Part shown: piece after piece, positions 1 to 12,100 of the stretch
Layout of the letters: every line of letters starts with the position of its first letter
How positions within the stretch are numbered: the first letter of the stretch is position 1
Source: Sweltsa coloradensis
Lineage: Eukaryota; Arthropoda; Insecta; Plecoptera; Chloroperlidae
Reading direction: 5' to 3'
Length of the DNA stretch: 64,000 bases
Assembly: GCA_024449915.1 (NCBI GenBank)
Contig: JAMZAV010000318.1
Coordinates: 496,001 to 560,000 of the forward strand
The notes under the pieces: generated by a model
What the model was told of the DNA's origin: nothing
Databases searched by the model: none
What the model saw: only the letters and a program-made list of their open reading frames with translations
Translations under genes and position numbers: made by a program

Positions 1-115
1 TTTTAAAATCTAACATGGATTATCGACAAGACATAGAGCTCAATGGATGGGTGTAGTGCTTGCTAATTAAACTGCCCCTAGAGAGAATGTTGATGGTTTC
101 TGTATGGTTTTCTCG
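1..115. other. Clean end of upstream contig (inferred)
   Basis: This stretch reads as normal sequence without the inflated homopolymers that start just after it. It aligns along its length with 8085-8195, which is a noisier version of the same text: both share the run GAGAGAATGTTGATGGTTTC. I infer that it is the end of a polished contig, and that the sequence between ~116 and ~8195 re-reads that contig in raw form. Confidence 0.55.
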
Positions 116-3081
116 CTCTTATGGGAGGTTTTTTTTTTAAGGGGGAAAAAAACACCTTTTCTCGTTCACACAAAGAAAAAAAATTTTTAAAAATGTCCGC
201 TATTGTTTACGTATCGCACTTTCCCCCCCTAACTCTGCTTATACCGTCAAAAAGTTCAAGTAACTATGGTTATTGTTGTTGATGCCAAGTGTTAAGGTTT
301 ATTTTAAAACCTTTTTTTTGGAACCCTTCAAAAACTTTTTCAACTTTTTTTTCAAAAGAGACATTTTTCAAACTTAAGTCCATTAAATAGAACTTTGTAG
401 TCCCCCCCTTTGGGTCAGAATCGCGGGCCGACGTATTGATGTTAGAGTAGTGGCAGTAGTGGGCAGTAGTGGGGCAGTAGAGCAGAGCTAACACCCCTTA
501 AATGTTTTTTGAGCAGTTTCAAGCCATTTTTCCAAGAAGGGAAATAACGTCCCCCCAAAAAAATTTGGCATGTGTTGTCAGGTACTAAATCCCTCGTGGA
601 TAGTTTCAAGTTCACATCACTTTAACATGACGGCTGGGTTTAACCCCTCGAAATCCCCCCAACTCTGCTTGGTGTATAAGGTGCTTGAGTGTGTAGGCAC
701 GCGGCTTGGCGCGGCGCCCAAACGGCACCTAGATATGATAAAGAATGAAATATGATATTCAACATTGTCGTATATTTAGGGAAATTTAAAACTTCTAAGT
801 TTATACTTAGGTTTGAGAAAAGATTAGTCTGATAAACTTGGGAATTTTAATGCATATTTTTCAGCATTAGTAAACATTATGGGCGTAACGTTTTATGATC
901 CATTTAATAAAAATTTACATGTTGCTTTTAAAAAAACAAATTTTTTACGTCATCACATTTGAGAATATTATGATAATCACTTTAAATTGTTGTACCCCAA
1001 AAGCCGAAACGATTTAGTTGGTCGGGAAAATAAATTTAAAATACTAATAAATTTTTGTAATTGAGGTTTAAGAGAAAAAATTGCTGTGGGCGTACAATGG
1101 TTCGAAAAAATAATAGCCCAGAAAAAAATTCACTGGACTTGAGGGAAAGGTGATACAATTTAAAACTGTTAACTAAGTCCCGGGAAGTTTATACTGCTCA
1201 GTTTATTATTGCAATTTTAGGTAGAACAATTGTGTGGCGTATAGAAACACAAAATAAATACCTGACATGGCAGGGGGATAAGGGAATCAGTTTGGCACCC
1301 GATATGTTGAAAATCAGTCTGTACAGCAAGCCAAAGATAAAAAAAAATTCTAAAAAATAACAAACGCAGCAAAACGTAAGTCAAAATTTAAAAAACATTG
1401 CTCTAGTCTTTAGGTTTCCCCTTGCAGCATGTTATCTCGATTTTTTATCTGTTGTTTGGATAACTTTTTACCTGGTACCTTACACCAGATATCTACAACA
1501 ACACAACCCCAACAAAACACCATGACAGTGCTTTATTTGATTTGTATTATTGAAGCTTGCACAAAGTAGAAAAGAATTTTTTAAACAAGTCCTAGGTGGT
1601 ACTGGTACGGGGGGGTTTGGCCTTGTCTGTACTTGCAAGTCAACACCCCCCCTCTGTCGAATAACCCAAAATTTATCGTGTTTGCGACGTCGAACCAGGG
1701 GTCGAGATTATTAGTTCGACCTTCACACCCCCAAAAAAAAAAATTCGAAAATTTGCACATGCGATTTCTTTACGGCCCAAATAGCACGTTGTGCGAAAAG
1801 TATGAATTATAGATTGTGTGGGCATGTGGTTGTTGGGCCCCCCGGGCATATGATGTAATGAAATATTAGCAGCTATCGAAAGTGCATTTCAATGAGGCCA
1901 CTCACGATCCTGAGAGTTTTAAAAGATCTGAGGGCTATGTTTTCAAGTTTTGACACCATGCATGTTATCCCACTATAATATGGGATGGGGTCTTTAAATC
2001 CTGTAGTAGGGAAACCCGAAGATATTAAAATGTATTACAGGTCGTGAAAACCCAAGCAGAATCAAATCCCGATTCAGGTTTCTTTTCTTACTGCAAAATG
2101 GATAAATAGTTAAAATTATCTTTTTATCATTATGATCGAACCCAGACGGGGCAAACTTCTTTTTTGTTTTATATTTTCACTAAGGTTCTCAAAGCGAGTT
2201 TGTTAAAAACCTTGTATTTTCCCATCCATTTGAAGCCACCTACGACGGCTCCACAAATTTGACATTTTATTTTATTTATTATTTTTATTATTTTTATTAT
2301 TTCAAGGGGACATTGAAAAAAGTTTGAATTTTGTGGGCCCTACGAGAGAGTGGGGTGGATGGCTATTGCAGGAGGTAGGGCATATAGAAATTGAGGGTAT
2401 CAATTAGTCTGAGTAAAGGGTTTTAAAAAAAGGGAAACTAATAGTCAACGATTAAAGTGAAAGAGAATCAAAGGTCGCGTCCCAAAAATATTATCCGGGG
2501 AAGGAAGAATATTTTTTACGTACATTTTTTTCTGAAGCAAGAGGTTGAACGCCTAAAGGGTCGATTTTTTTCTTTCTTGAACAGCTGTTCAATAACTGAA
2601 AAGTTTAACATTTTAAAAAAATTAAATTATATATCAATTTAACCCTTTCTGTCACGGCGTCATGATCATGGTCATGAAATTCTAAATTTAAACCGGGTAA
2701 ATGATTTTTAACCCTTGGTCTTTTAGTAGGCGACTAAAACGCTGTTATTTTAGTACTTTAGACAAAAATTGAAAAAGTGCCAAAACCAGGGAAATAAAAT
2801 CCGGGACCTTGGTGTCTGGGCCAACTCTTCCAACTGGCTATGCAGCCCCCAAATTTTAATTCTGTCTAATTGGGTTGTGTATACATGAAAATCACCCCGG
2901 GTGGGCACTTTTAATTTATGTCTTAAGTACTAAAAATATATATATTTTACTTACTAAGGTTTTTTACAGTTAAATAGAATTAATAGTATTAAAAAGAATA
3001 TCTACTCAAATGATATTGAGAAACAAAACAACTGTTAATTCACCGCGTGGTTTCGTTCCCCAGTGGGTAGGGGTGTATTAT

Positions 3082-3287
3082 CCCACTGCCTAATCGCGAT
3101 GCCTAAAAAAGGTTTTTATCCCCTGTTGCCCTTTTTTTTCTCGTACTGCCTAAGTTTTTTCCGTACTGCAAAAAGGGACAAGGGGGGGAGTGGGTCTCGT
3201 ATCCTAAAGACCCCCTTTTTTGGTAACGTACGTCTTTTGCTTTGTCTTTATTTTGATACCCTGTTTCCTTTGGGCGGTTTTTTAAAA

Positions 3288-3331
<44 letters not shown>
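3082..3331 (+). repeat. Left arm of a ~250-bp inverted repeat pair
   Basis: This arm is the reverse complement of 7412-7698. Both arms contain repeated TACTGCCTAA-type motifs, a GTGGGTCTCGTA stretch and a (CT)n/(GA)n microsatellite at the inner end. The text outside the arms does not match. They may be terminal repeats of a ~4.6-kb element or two inverted insertions of one dispersed repeat. Sequence quality is too low to find a target duplication. Confidence 0.55.
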
Positions 3332-3334
<3 letters not shown>

Positions 3335-3620
3335 GATCCTTTAATTTAAATTTAATCATTCAATGTTATTAATGATGTATAACGTAATAAAATAGTATGT
3401 ACGGATATGTGCATTGTACCCTGTTCAACGGAAATTTTTAACAACCATCAGAACCATATAACAATATAATATAAAAAAATACAAGATACCCTTACTATTA
3501 GAAAACTCATAACTTAGAAAATGCTCTTAATTTCTATCCCCACTGAATAACATCAACCCAAGAAAAAAAGTCACTTATTTTTAAAATAATTAAATATTAA
3601 AGTTATTTTAAAGGAACATA

Positions 3621-4438
3621 CTAGGAAAACCCCAAAGTCGTTTTAAACGAGTGTGGGGCCCCCAAATTTTTTGAGAACCCCGGTAACATTCCTGTTATTC
3701 CCCCTTTTTTATCCCTTTGGCCCCCCTAGCCTATTTAGGCTAGGGGGCCCATTATGGCCCTTTTACAGTTGAGCGCCCTTTATACCAACAAAATTTTTTT
3801 AAAACCCATATTATTTTATCCCAAATATAATCATCAAATTTATGCAAATGTTCCCGGGAATCAACACATGACTCGCTCCTAGTCCCCCTTAAACCAAAAG
3901 GGGTAGACGGGGTTTCAATCCCCTGGCGGGAAAAGATTTGTAATTTCTAGATTGTTTTTTTAAAATTTATACAGTTTTAAAAGGATATAACGCAGTGTAG
4001 TCATCTGTGACAATACTATGGAAAACTACCCTTTACAAAATCGTAAAAATTTTGCAAGGTTTTACTCATCTTCGAGGGGAATTTGGGGGTACCTTTGAGG
4101 CAAATTCGATACCCCTTGGGCATGCATTTCACCCCCGACAAATATCAAAAAAACAAATATTTTTTTTCTAAAAAAAAACAATTGTGTTAAAAAAATTTCC
4201 TACACATTAGCAGCCCTTTTTAATTTATTATTTTCTGTAGTTTGAATTCGCAACAAATCGGGCGATTTTGTTAGCAGTTCTCATTTAACCCGTACCGTAT
4301 GTCCTTTAAAATTTCAGCGAAATCTTTTTGCGAATCGGGATTTTCGAGGCCTACTGAAAGACAGACACTACCCAAGACTACAGAATAAGCGCCATTTGAT
4401 TTTAAATGGAGTATCAGTCGTTTCGCTCCCCCCTTTAA
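3621..4438 (-). mobile_element. Helitron-like element, subfamily B (noisy copy)
   Basis: The low-coordinate end begins CTAGGAAAACCCCAAAGTCG, a degraded form of the subfamily B 3' terminus seen at 56356. The high-coordinate end (CGCTCCC...TTTAATAAG) matches the 5' terminus at 59006. Internal text around 4240-4400 (GTTAGCAGTTCT, TTTAAAATTTCAGC, an AGACAGACA stretch) matches 58790-58990. It is non-autonomous: no Rep/helicase coding is visible. Its boundaries are read through a poor-quality consensus. Confidence 0.6.
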
Positions 4439-6305
4439 TAAGTTTTCAAATGGTATCGTAAAAAACAGTGCTCAATATGTTTTAAAAAATGGTAGTGATA
4501 CATTATGGAATTCACAGCACCCTATCAACGAACAGTTGCGGGGGGGGGGGATATTTTTTTAAGGAACGAGAGTAAAACAAGTTATTTTTGAAACACACAT
4601 ATTTTCTTAGACCCTCACAAATGTGTGTGCAAAATTTAAAAAAATCGCGGAAAAAGCGGAAATAGATAAAAGAAAAACAGTAAAATTTAAATTTCCCAAT
4701 TCTAACCCATTTTCTTAAAAAAACAAATTTTTTGTATCCAATAGCATCTTCAATACAATGTTTTAAAAAACAATGCACGCTGCATTTGGTTTGAGGATAG
4801 GTCTTTTAAAAAACACTTTTAGGAACTTTTTTTTAAAAATTAGGCCCGGTTCGATGTATAAAATGTTATCACCAGTAAAAATAATCTGTATTCAAGTATT
4901 TATTGTGTTAGACCCTTCTATAAAGTTTTTACAGACGACAGGCTTGTTTTCCTTTTACTACAAAATTTGTACTGTACCCTTTTTCTTGGTTTTAGATTAC
5001 CCCAGAAAAATGACTTAGAGTTTTTTAAGTGAATACGGCTTCATTTTTTATTATTTTTTAAAAAAAAACAAAACAACGGACATTTTTACATTCATTATAA
5101 TCATTAAATTTTTTAAAAAATTTATCATTTATTTTTATTTTAAGGTTTTTAAAAAATTTTGTTTTTTAATATATGTTTACACGGAATTAGGGGGGCCTAT
5201 TTTAAATTTAAAAAGTAAATAGGTTATAAAAAACAAGGGCCAAAGTTTTTTCATTTGATAATCTGCCAAAAAATTTTTTTATTTTTTTGGGTGGAGTATT
5301 TCACCTAAAAAAGCCGGAAGGACACACGTTCCTGATCATAACGTTTTGTTTGGAAGGCTTTTTTTTGTTTGGGTTTTTGTAAACAATTACTCATGTTTAA
5401 AAAAATAAAGGACATCCCCCTACAAAAAAATTTTTCATTAATATCTTTCAGGGTAAAATTTTTAATCTTCCCCCGGGACAAAATAGTATTTTGAGGAGAA
5501 AACTTTTCGAAGTCCCGTAGTACCCAGTTTGTAGTCAAAAATAGTGGGAAATTAGCAAAAAAAAAATTTTTTGGCAATGTCAGTAATCATAATTGAAAAA
5601 CTTGTCCATGTTTTTGTAAAAATTTTTAAAAAATGTAAACTGGGCCGAACGTTTCACTTAAACTTTATGGAATTTCCCAAAAACATTTGAAACGCCTTTT
5701 GAAAAATATCATATAATATGCAAAATTACAACAAAAAAAAACAAAACCAAACGAAGTAGAGTATTTGCAAGATCTTTTGAATCTCCTAGCGGATTTTAGG
5801 GAACAAAATTTGTCAGGTTATTCAGAGAACGGGCCCAAACCGTACAAGAAAAAAACTAAAGAAAGCCCACAAAGTGTGTGAGTTTGGTACCGTTAAAGGG
5901 ATAATCACCCGCTTAACTCAAAAAATATATTCATAGGAAAAGCTAGTTATGAATTTAGAAATTAACAAAATTTTTTTGGGTCCACCATTGCCCCCCAAAA
6001 ATGGTCAAATTTGGTTTTTTTTTTAGCTGGGCCCCATAGAAAAAAATTCCCCTAAGAAATATAGGGGGGATATCTTTATGCCCCGTGTCCTTGGGGGATT
6101 TTGTTTAAAAAAATATTTTTGCTATTTTTGACGCACCTACAGTAGTCTTTTTGAAAAACTCTATATTTTTTTTTAATTGGGCAAAGGGTTTCGGTCAAAA
6201 ATAGCGATTACCAAAAAGGGGGTTTTGTGTTTTTGAATGAAGTTTAGTGTGTGATTTATATTTGTCCCCAGTTCAGACACAATGTTAAAAAGGGGCCCTT
6301 TTTTG

Positions 6306-6540
6306 TTTGAGGTAGCGAGCGAAGCAAAAGTTTCCATTTCCCTACACTGGAAAAAAAAATCCGGAAGTTTTTTTTTTTCTTTTTTTCTGTTTTTTTGTTG
6401 TTTTTACAAGATGCGATGAAATTTTATGGGGGCCCTTGAAACTCTGCCCGCCACGTTTTTTGAGCACAATCGGAAAATTTATTTCTCATAAAAATCGAAA
6501 TTTTTATACCCAACCAAATAAAAAAATTTTAAAAAAAAAA
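6306..6540 (+). mobile_element. Helitron-like 5' fragment (noisy)
   Basis: The text starting GAGGTAGCGAGCGAAGC matches the 5' end of the Helitron-like element at 25360 (GATGAGCGTAGCGAGCG). The following CACTGGA...ATCCGGAA, GCGATGAAATTTTATGG and TTTCTCATAAAAATCG blocks match the body. No 3' end was found, because the foldback element follows directly. Confidence 0.55.
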
Positions 6541-6547
6541 AAAAAAC

Positions 6548-6967
6548 GGCAGCAAGCTCTCCTTAAAAAAGTCTTGGCTGTGAATGCTGTGAGATATAGA
6601 AGTTGAGCCAAGCTTTTATTCTTTCCCTTTTTTGCTTTAAAATAAAAGAAAGATCATTTCGCCTGTTGACGGGCCAAGCCAAGATTTTTGGGGTAAAAAA
6701 GTAACATTTTTAAATCGAAACTTTAAAAAAAAATTCTTGGCCATGAACCAAATTCAAGGGCCAAGCCATTTTTTTTTATGATTTTCGATTTTTAAAAATT
6801 TTTTATTTTTTTCCCACAAAAATCTTTTGCTGGCGCTCGAAACAGGCGAAATGATTTACTTTTTTTCAATGCGAAACTAGGGGGAGAAAGAATGAAATGC
6901 TTGGCTAAAACTTCTAATCTCACAGCTTTCACAGCCGAAGATTTGGGAAAAGGAGAGCTTGGCTGCC
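6548..6967. mobile_element. Foldback / MITE, ~420 bp imperfect palindrome
   Basis: The two halves are reverse complements over almost their whole length. The left arm GGCAGCAAGCTCTCCTT...GGCTGTGAA...AGCCAAGC...ATCATTTCGCCTGTT is mirrored on the right as AACAGGCGAAATGATTTACT...GCTTGGCTAAA...TTCACAGCC...AAGGAGAGCTTGGCTGCC. Both ends abut A/T runs. Such structures are typical of foldback elements or long-TIR MITEs. The superfamily cannot be assigned because the flanks are too degraded for a target duplication. Confidence 0.7.
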
Positions 6968-7411
6968 TTTTTTTTTTTTAAAATTTTTTTTGTTTTTTGG
7001 GGGGATGTAAACTAAAAACAGTTAAAAAGAAACATTCATTGACCATTCCACAAAAATTACAAATTTAAAATATGGTTTGGGCTTTGTGGCAGAAATACAA
7101 GTGAGCAGAAGCAGGTTGTGTAGCTTTACTCAATCTTTGACAAAGGCGTAGGGCTCAAGAATTTTGGTAGCTTTACGCTTGAAAGTGTTGTAAAAAATTT
7201 CCGAAAAACACCCCTGAGCGGGTTTGGGGAGAGTATTCCAGACCCCAAATAGCGTTTATTGTAAAAGAGTGGAAAAGAAGATTGGTTCTAGGGGTTGGGA
7301 AATGTTAACGGGAGTACCAAATCTGATCAGGGTTAAAGTTAGGTTTGAGAAAGTATGAAAATTAGATGCGATGGGGTGTTGATACAGACGATGAAAAAAG
7401 GTAATTGGTGT

Positions 7412-7445
<34 letters not shown>

Positions 7446-7698
7446 GGGGGTGTGAGTGTGAGAGAGGGGGGGGAGGAGATTTTTAAATAACCCCCCAAAT
7501 GGAATACAGGTATCAAAAAATAAAGACATCGAAAAAAGACGTAGTTCCAAAAACATGGGGAAAATTTTGGGCAGTACGAGACCCCACTCCCATTGCCCCT
7601 TTTTAGGCAGTACAAGGAAAAATCTTAGGCAGTACAAGAAAAAAAGGTAAAACAGGTATAAAAACCTTTTTAGGCAGTACGCGTTTGGGCAGTGGGAC
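7412..7698 (-). repeat. Right arm of the inverted repeat pair
   Basis: This is the reverse complement of 3082-3331, including GCAGTGGG at the outer end and a (GA)n tract at the inner end. Overlapping minus-strand open frames of about 119 codons here are low-complexity translations of the (GA)n and TACTGCC motifs and are not called as genes. Confidence 0.55.
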
Positions 7699-8456
7699 CC
7701 CGGGGCCGTGGGTAGGCCCAAAAAATCCCTTAACGGGGAATGCCTAACCCCTTTTTCTTTGGTACACCAGACAATGCACTGAGGAACACAATTTTAACAG
7801 ACGGTTGGCCGCGATTTAGCGGGCATCCAAGCCAGGTTACTTGCACACTTGCTACAGGGGTTTGCTCGCTAAATGTTTCTTAGAAAAACCTTTGCAAAGA
7901 ACCTAACCACAGATCAGCCCACGAAGATTTCCCGAAATTATTATATAGGTTTCCCCCCCCCCCCCCCCCCCAACGCACCGCACCGTGAATTATTCATTTT
8001 TTGTGCGAGGGTTTTTTATATCAAACGAATAAGTTTTGAAAGTGGGGCGGGGCGAAAACAACAATTCAAGGAAGCTTTTTTAAAAATTTAAAATGGATTA
8101 TCGACAAAACATTGGCCCCAAGGATGGGGGTAGTGCTTTCTAAATTAAAATGCCCTAGAGAGAATGTTGATGGTTTCTGTATGGTTTTTCCCCCACGTTA
8201 TCGGTCAAACATTTTATTACAGTTTTCAGGGGTCTTTGTTTAGACGTCACGTTTGCATGAGAAGAAGTACTTCTGGAAATTTAACTTTAGGATTTGTTTT
8301 TAGTTTTGAGTTACATACTTTTACTTTTTTTTAAAACTTTTTTTTATATTTAGTGATGAGCGGGTACCCAAAATTTCGGTTCGGGTCGGTTATTTGGGGG
8401 TTGATTCGAAGGTAAAAAGGTACGCGATTTTCGGCCATAGAAAAATATGTTGGGGA

Positions 8457-8475
8457 TGGTGGAGGTGCCGGTCCA
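8457..8475 (-). repeat. Dispersed tRNA-3'-end-like motif
   Basis: GGTGGAGGTGCCGGTCCAG is the reverse complement of the recurrent CCGGCACCTCCACC motif. It shares the extension TCCAGAC with the copy at 38505. See the finding on this motif. Confidence 0.6.
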
Positions 8476-8492
8476 GACAATGTTTTACCTGA

Positions 8493-8565
8493 AGGTAGGT
8501 AGATAGGTAGGTAGGTAGGTAGGTAGGTAGGTAGGTAGGTAGGTAGGTGGGTAGCTAGGTAGGTA
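8493..8565. repeat. (AGGT)n microsatellite
   Basis: A run of AGGT tetranucleotides with a few variants (AGAT, GGGT, AGCT). It is open in frame with the neighbouring minus-strand exon, which inflates the apparent reading frame with a Pro-Thr-Tyr-Leu repeat that need not be translated. Confidence 0.9.
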
Positions 8566-8591
8566 TGGGTACACATGCACTCATGACTTGC

Positions 8592-8749
8592 CTCCTTCTC
8601 GTTGGAAACGTCCTTCTCCTCCGAGTCCCGACTGCACAGAGAGTTCAGCTCCAGGTAGGTTGGCACACTCGGTAACCTCTCATAGGACGTGCTACTGGAC
8701 GTGTCCACGCACGCGCACTTCATCGTCTCCAGACGGCCCACGCACGAGT
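8592..8749 (-). CDS. Internal coding exon, protein not recognised
   Basis: On the minus strand, TTTGTTTTCAG is a clean acceptor and GAG|GCAAGT is the consensus of the rare GC-AG donor class. Between them 158 bp stay open, entering with two bases and leaving in phase 0. The frame encodes a peptide starting DSCVGRLETMKCACVDTSS and containing TSYERLPSVPTYLELNSL and SRDSEEKDVSNEKE, rich in Ser, Glu and Asp. Third positions are G/C-rich, unlike the AT-rich surroundings, and the exon has no homopolymer errors although its flanks do. It may be a cytoplasmic linker of a larger protein. No family was recognised. If the GC donor is not used, the frame runs on into the AGGT microsatellite. Confidence 0.6.
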
Positions 8750-9147
8750 CTGAAAACAAAGAAATAACTTCGTAAGTTTTTCATTTTTTTAAACCAGATT
8801 CTACTTATGTATCAAAACTTTCACTAATTTCCAAAAACGGTCAAGCAAAGTAATAAAACAAGTTTGAAGTATTAATATTTCCCACAAATAATTATCAGGG
8901 AAAAAAGTAAATTTTTCGGAGTTTGAAAGGTAAAAATAGGAAAAAATTTAAAAAATCATGTCAAGATTAAAAAAACATTTTTCAAAATTAATATTTTAAT
9001 TTAAAGTAAAGCCCCCATAATTTATTGCACAATGTCATAATAAGCATTGTACCTAACTAATTCAAATTGGGTAAAAGACGACAGCATTATTATCCCTATA
9101 GAAATTTTTTTCTAGGGGAAACTTCACTTAAAAAGACAAGGGCCCAT
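8750..9147. other. Unique gap sequence, no gene seen
   Basis: AT-rich sequence of doubtful accuracy between the exon and the start of the duplicated segment. It would be intron upstream of the 8592-8749 exon on the minus strand. No promoter, repeat or second exon could be supported. Confidence 0.5.
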
Positions 9148-12100
9148 GCCCTGTTGCTACCCTGCCTGAAACAGTGCCTTTTACCCTAAAAACCTCTAGG
9201 CGATATAAACGGCGGGTCTACTTTTAATAATTTTTGGCTTAGAACCGACAATTACTCATTACTTTTCATTTTCATTACATTTTCATTTTATTATCATTAT
9301 CATTTTCATTATCACCACGTAAAATAGGTAGAACACCCAAGCTCTAAACCCGTGATTGATCTCCGCGGGGCATTATTTATTTGTTGCATAAAAAATTTTA
9401 CGTTGAATTTTATTTGTTTTATAACTTAACCAAAACAGAACGGTCGTATGCACTCATGGCGCTATAACTTTATCGTCGTGGAATTAAAAAAAATTAAAAA
9501 AAATAAATAAATAAATTAAATTAAATTAAAAATAGGTTCAACATATAAAATATGGCCCCATATTGATTACAATAATATAAAAATAATTAAATAAAAACAA
9601 AGTATGTATATAAAAACACAAGTTGAGGGGGGAACTAGACGATCTTTTCCAAATCACAAAAAAATTTTTCCCCCCGGGACCCCCACCAAAAAACGCGAAT
9701 TTATTAATGTATATAAAAACACAGCGAAATGACCCGTGAATAAAATGATTTTAAAATATTTTCTCCCAAAATATTATTAAGATAAATTTAAAAAAGTTTG
9801 TTGGGTGTCAAAACGGATTATTTTATTTGAGATTTTCCCGAAAACCTTTAAAAACCCCAAAAATTATTTTTTCCACGTGATCTATAGCAAATAACACTAA
9901 AATGACCGTTTAAAAAATTTTTTGTAACTGTGATTTAACACGATTTTTTAAAAAAAATTTTTTTCCCGAAATTTGAAAAATTGGTTTTTTGGGAAATTTT
10001 TTAAATGGGTTTAACCTGCTTCTTTTTGGTTCCCCAAGATATAGACCCTAGTACCAATCTAAAAGACCCCTTTTTAACATCGTGTTTGAAAACTGTGCCC
10101 AAAATACCCTCAAACCGCAAAAAAATGCATTCCAAAATCAAACCCCCCTCTTGTAATCTACATATTTTGACCCCAATCTTGCCCAAAATTTCAAAACAAA
10201 ATTAGATAATTTTTCAGAAAAGGCGTAGAGTACGTCAAAAATGGCCCCAAAATTTTTTTTGGGTCAAAATCCTCCAAAGGGCAGGGGCTAAAAATCGTCC
10301 CCCTGTTTTTTTGGGGGATTTTTGCCGAGGGACCAGTCGAAAAATGTCATTTTTGACAATTTTTTGGGGGGTCAGGTGGCCCCCAAAAATTTTTTTGTAA
10401 TTGCTAAATTCATTTTAGTTAGCCCGAATGAATATATTTTTTGAGTTGCGGTTAAAAACCCCCCTTTTAAGATGTACGATTTCAGTTGAGAAATTTATTA
10501 CCTTAATTTGTTTGTGAGCAAAAATTTAATAATCGAATGAATGCACATTAAATCAATAAAAAAATATTTAAAAATGGGAAGGCTTTTTGGGAAAAAGTTG
10601 TCTGACTATTGCGATGATTATTGCTCGGCTTTTCTAAAAATTGTTTTCACAAAATAAATTTCCGTTTATCTCAGTTCTAAAAAAAACACAGATTAGTTTC
10701 GTTCTATTTTGGAAATTTCTTAAATAAATAGGACATGAAAAAAAATGCAAAACTTAGAACCCCGAAATAGGTACCGGGACCTCCACCAATCATGATCAAG
10801 CAGCTCCTTGCCCGGCAAAAGTTTCTTCCCCCGCGAAAGTTCCCGAAGAGTTTTATTTTTTAATAAATTGAAATTTCACAAATGGGGTTTAATGTGGACA
10901 CGGTATGATGAGGGAATATTCAAAAACAATAAAAATAAAGTAGGCCCACAAGTAAAAAATTATTTTTTTTCCTTAAACAAATTTTGTTTTATGAAATAAA
11001 AACCAAACAAAGGGGTAACAAAATAAAAAAATTTTATGTAAAAAAAAAAAAAACAAATCGGGTAATGATAAGGGAAAATAAAAAAAACGAAAGTAGGGAA
11101 AAACAAATATAAAAAAAAATAAAAAAAAAAAGTCGCGACATAAAAAAAATAGCGAAAGTAGGAAACAAAATAAAAAAACTGAATAATTAAAAAAAGTTTT
11201 AAAAAAAAATTTTTTGAGGTTAAATGAAAAACAAAGAAAAGAAAACGCAATTTTAGAATCTTCAAAATTTACATTGGATAATTGAGAAAACCGGCACCTC
11301 CACCCAAAACATACAAACCTATATTTATTAGGCCCAACACTTCCAAGTGTGTATTTTCAACCCATTTATTTAAACCCAAAAAATTTTTTTGACGCATGCC
11401 TTGGGAAAATGCCACTTAGTTATTCTTTTCACCATGTTTTCAAATTAAAAATTTAAAAATTGAAGCAGAACAGTGGTGAGTGAAGCTAGTTTTTTGCATG
11501 TGATCCGAAAATAGTTTGGTTTTTTTTTAACAGTTTTTTACAAAAAGTTTATTCCCTTATGCCCTAAAAATATTAATGAAATTTTTGGAGGTGATAGAAA
11601 TGTGTTTTTGATGTTTTTACGAAACATTTCGTGGGATTTTTAACCTTGACATTTGTTGTGGCGCGTTTTACGGTCTGTAACCCTAAACCCAAAAAAAGCT
11701 CTTTAGAGGATTTACACAAACAATCAAAATCAATCAAGTAAAAGATATAGTCAAAGAGGGTCGAACCTCCCCCATAACACGTCAAGTAGTGCTCGAGTGT
11801 GTTATATAAAAATGCAGCTTTATTTCCCCATACGAGCGCGAAAAATCCTGAGTGGATTTCCTTTCACACCGAGTATGGTAATGTGGCAATCCGCGGCACT
11901 AAAGTCAGTACCGGGGGGAAGTGAGATTTAGTATGAAATATGAATGATGAGTGTAAAACGCGCATTTATTCGCTGTGAGTGTCGGTCTTTGTACAGACGT
12001 CATGCAGCTATTCAGAGAACTCTAAAAATAGCCCTACGATTTTGAATACGATACACTTGATGCGATAATGTTTTGCTCACTCCCATTTTTTGTCAGTTTA

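Larger units (their letters stand above)
116..8195. other. Low-accuracy segment, probable untrimmed overlap (left)
   Basis: The sequence is full of long A, T, C and G runs and short open frames are broken, as in uncorrected long-read data. No credible gene is present. What can still be recognised is a Helitron-like copy (3621-4438), a Helitron 5' fragment (6306-6540), a foldback element (6548-6967) and a pair of inverted repeats (3082-3331 and 7412-7698). Because its last ~110 bases repeat bases 1-115, the whole stretch probably duplicates the ~8 kb lying just upstream of this window. Confidence 0.6.

Noticed and set aside
7256..7721. Two overlapping ~119-codon minus-strand frames
   Set aside because: They translate the (GA)n tract and a degenerate TACTGCC repeat inside noisy sequence; low complexity, no splice or start support.
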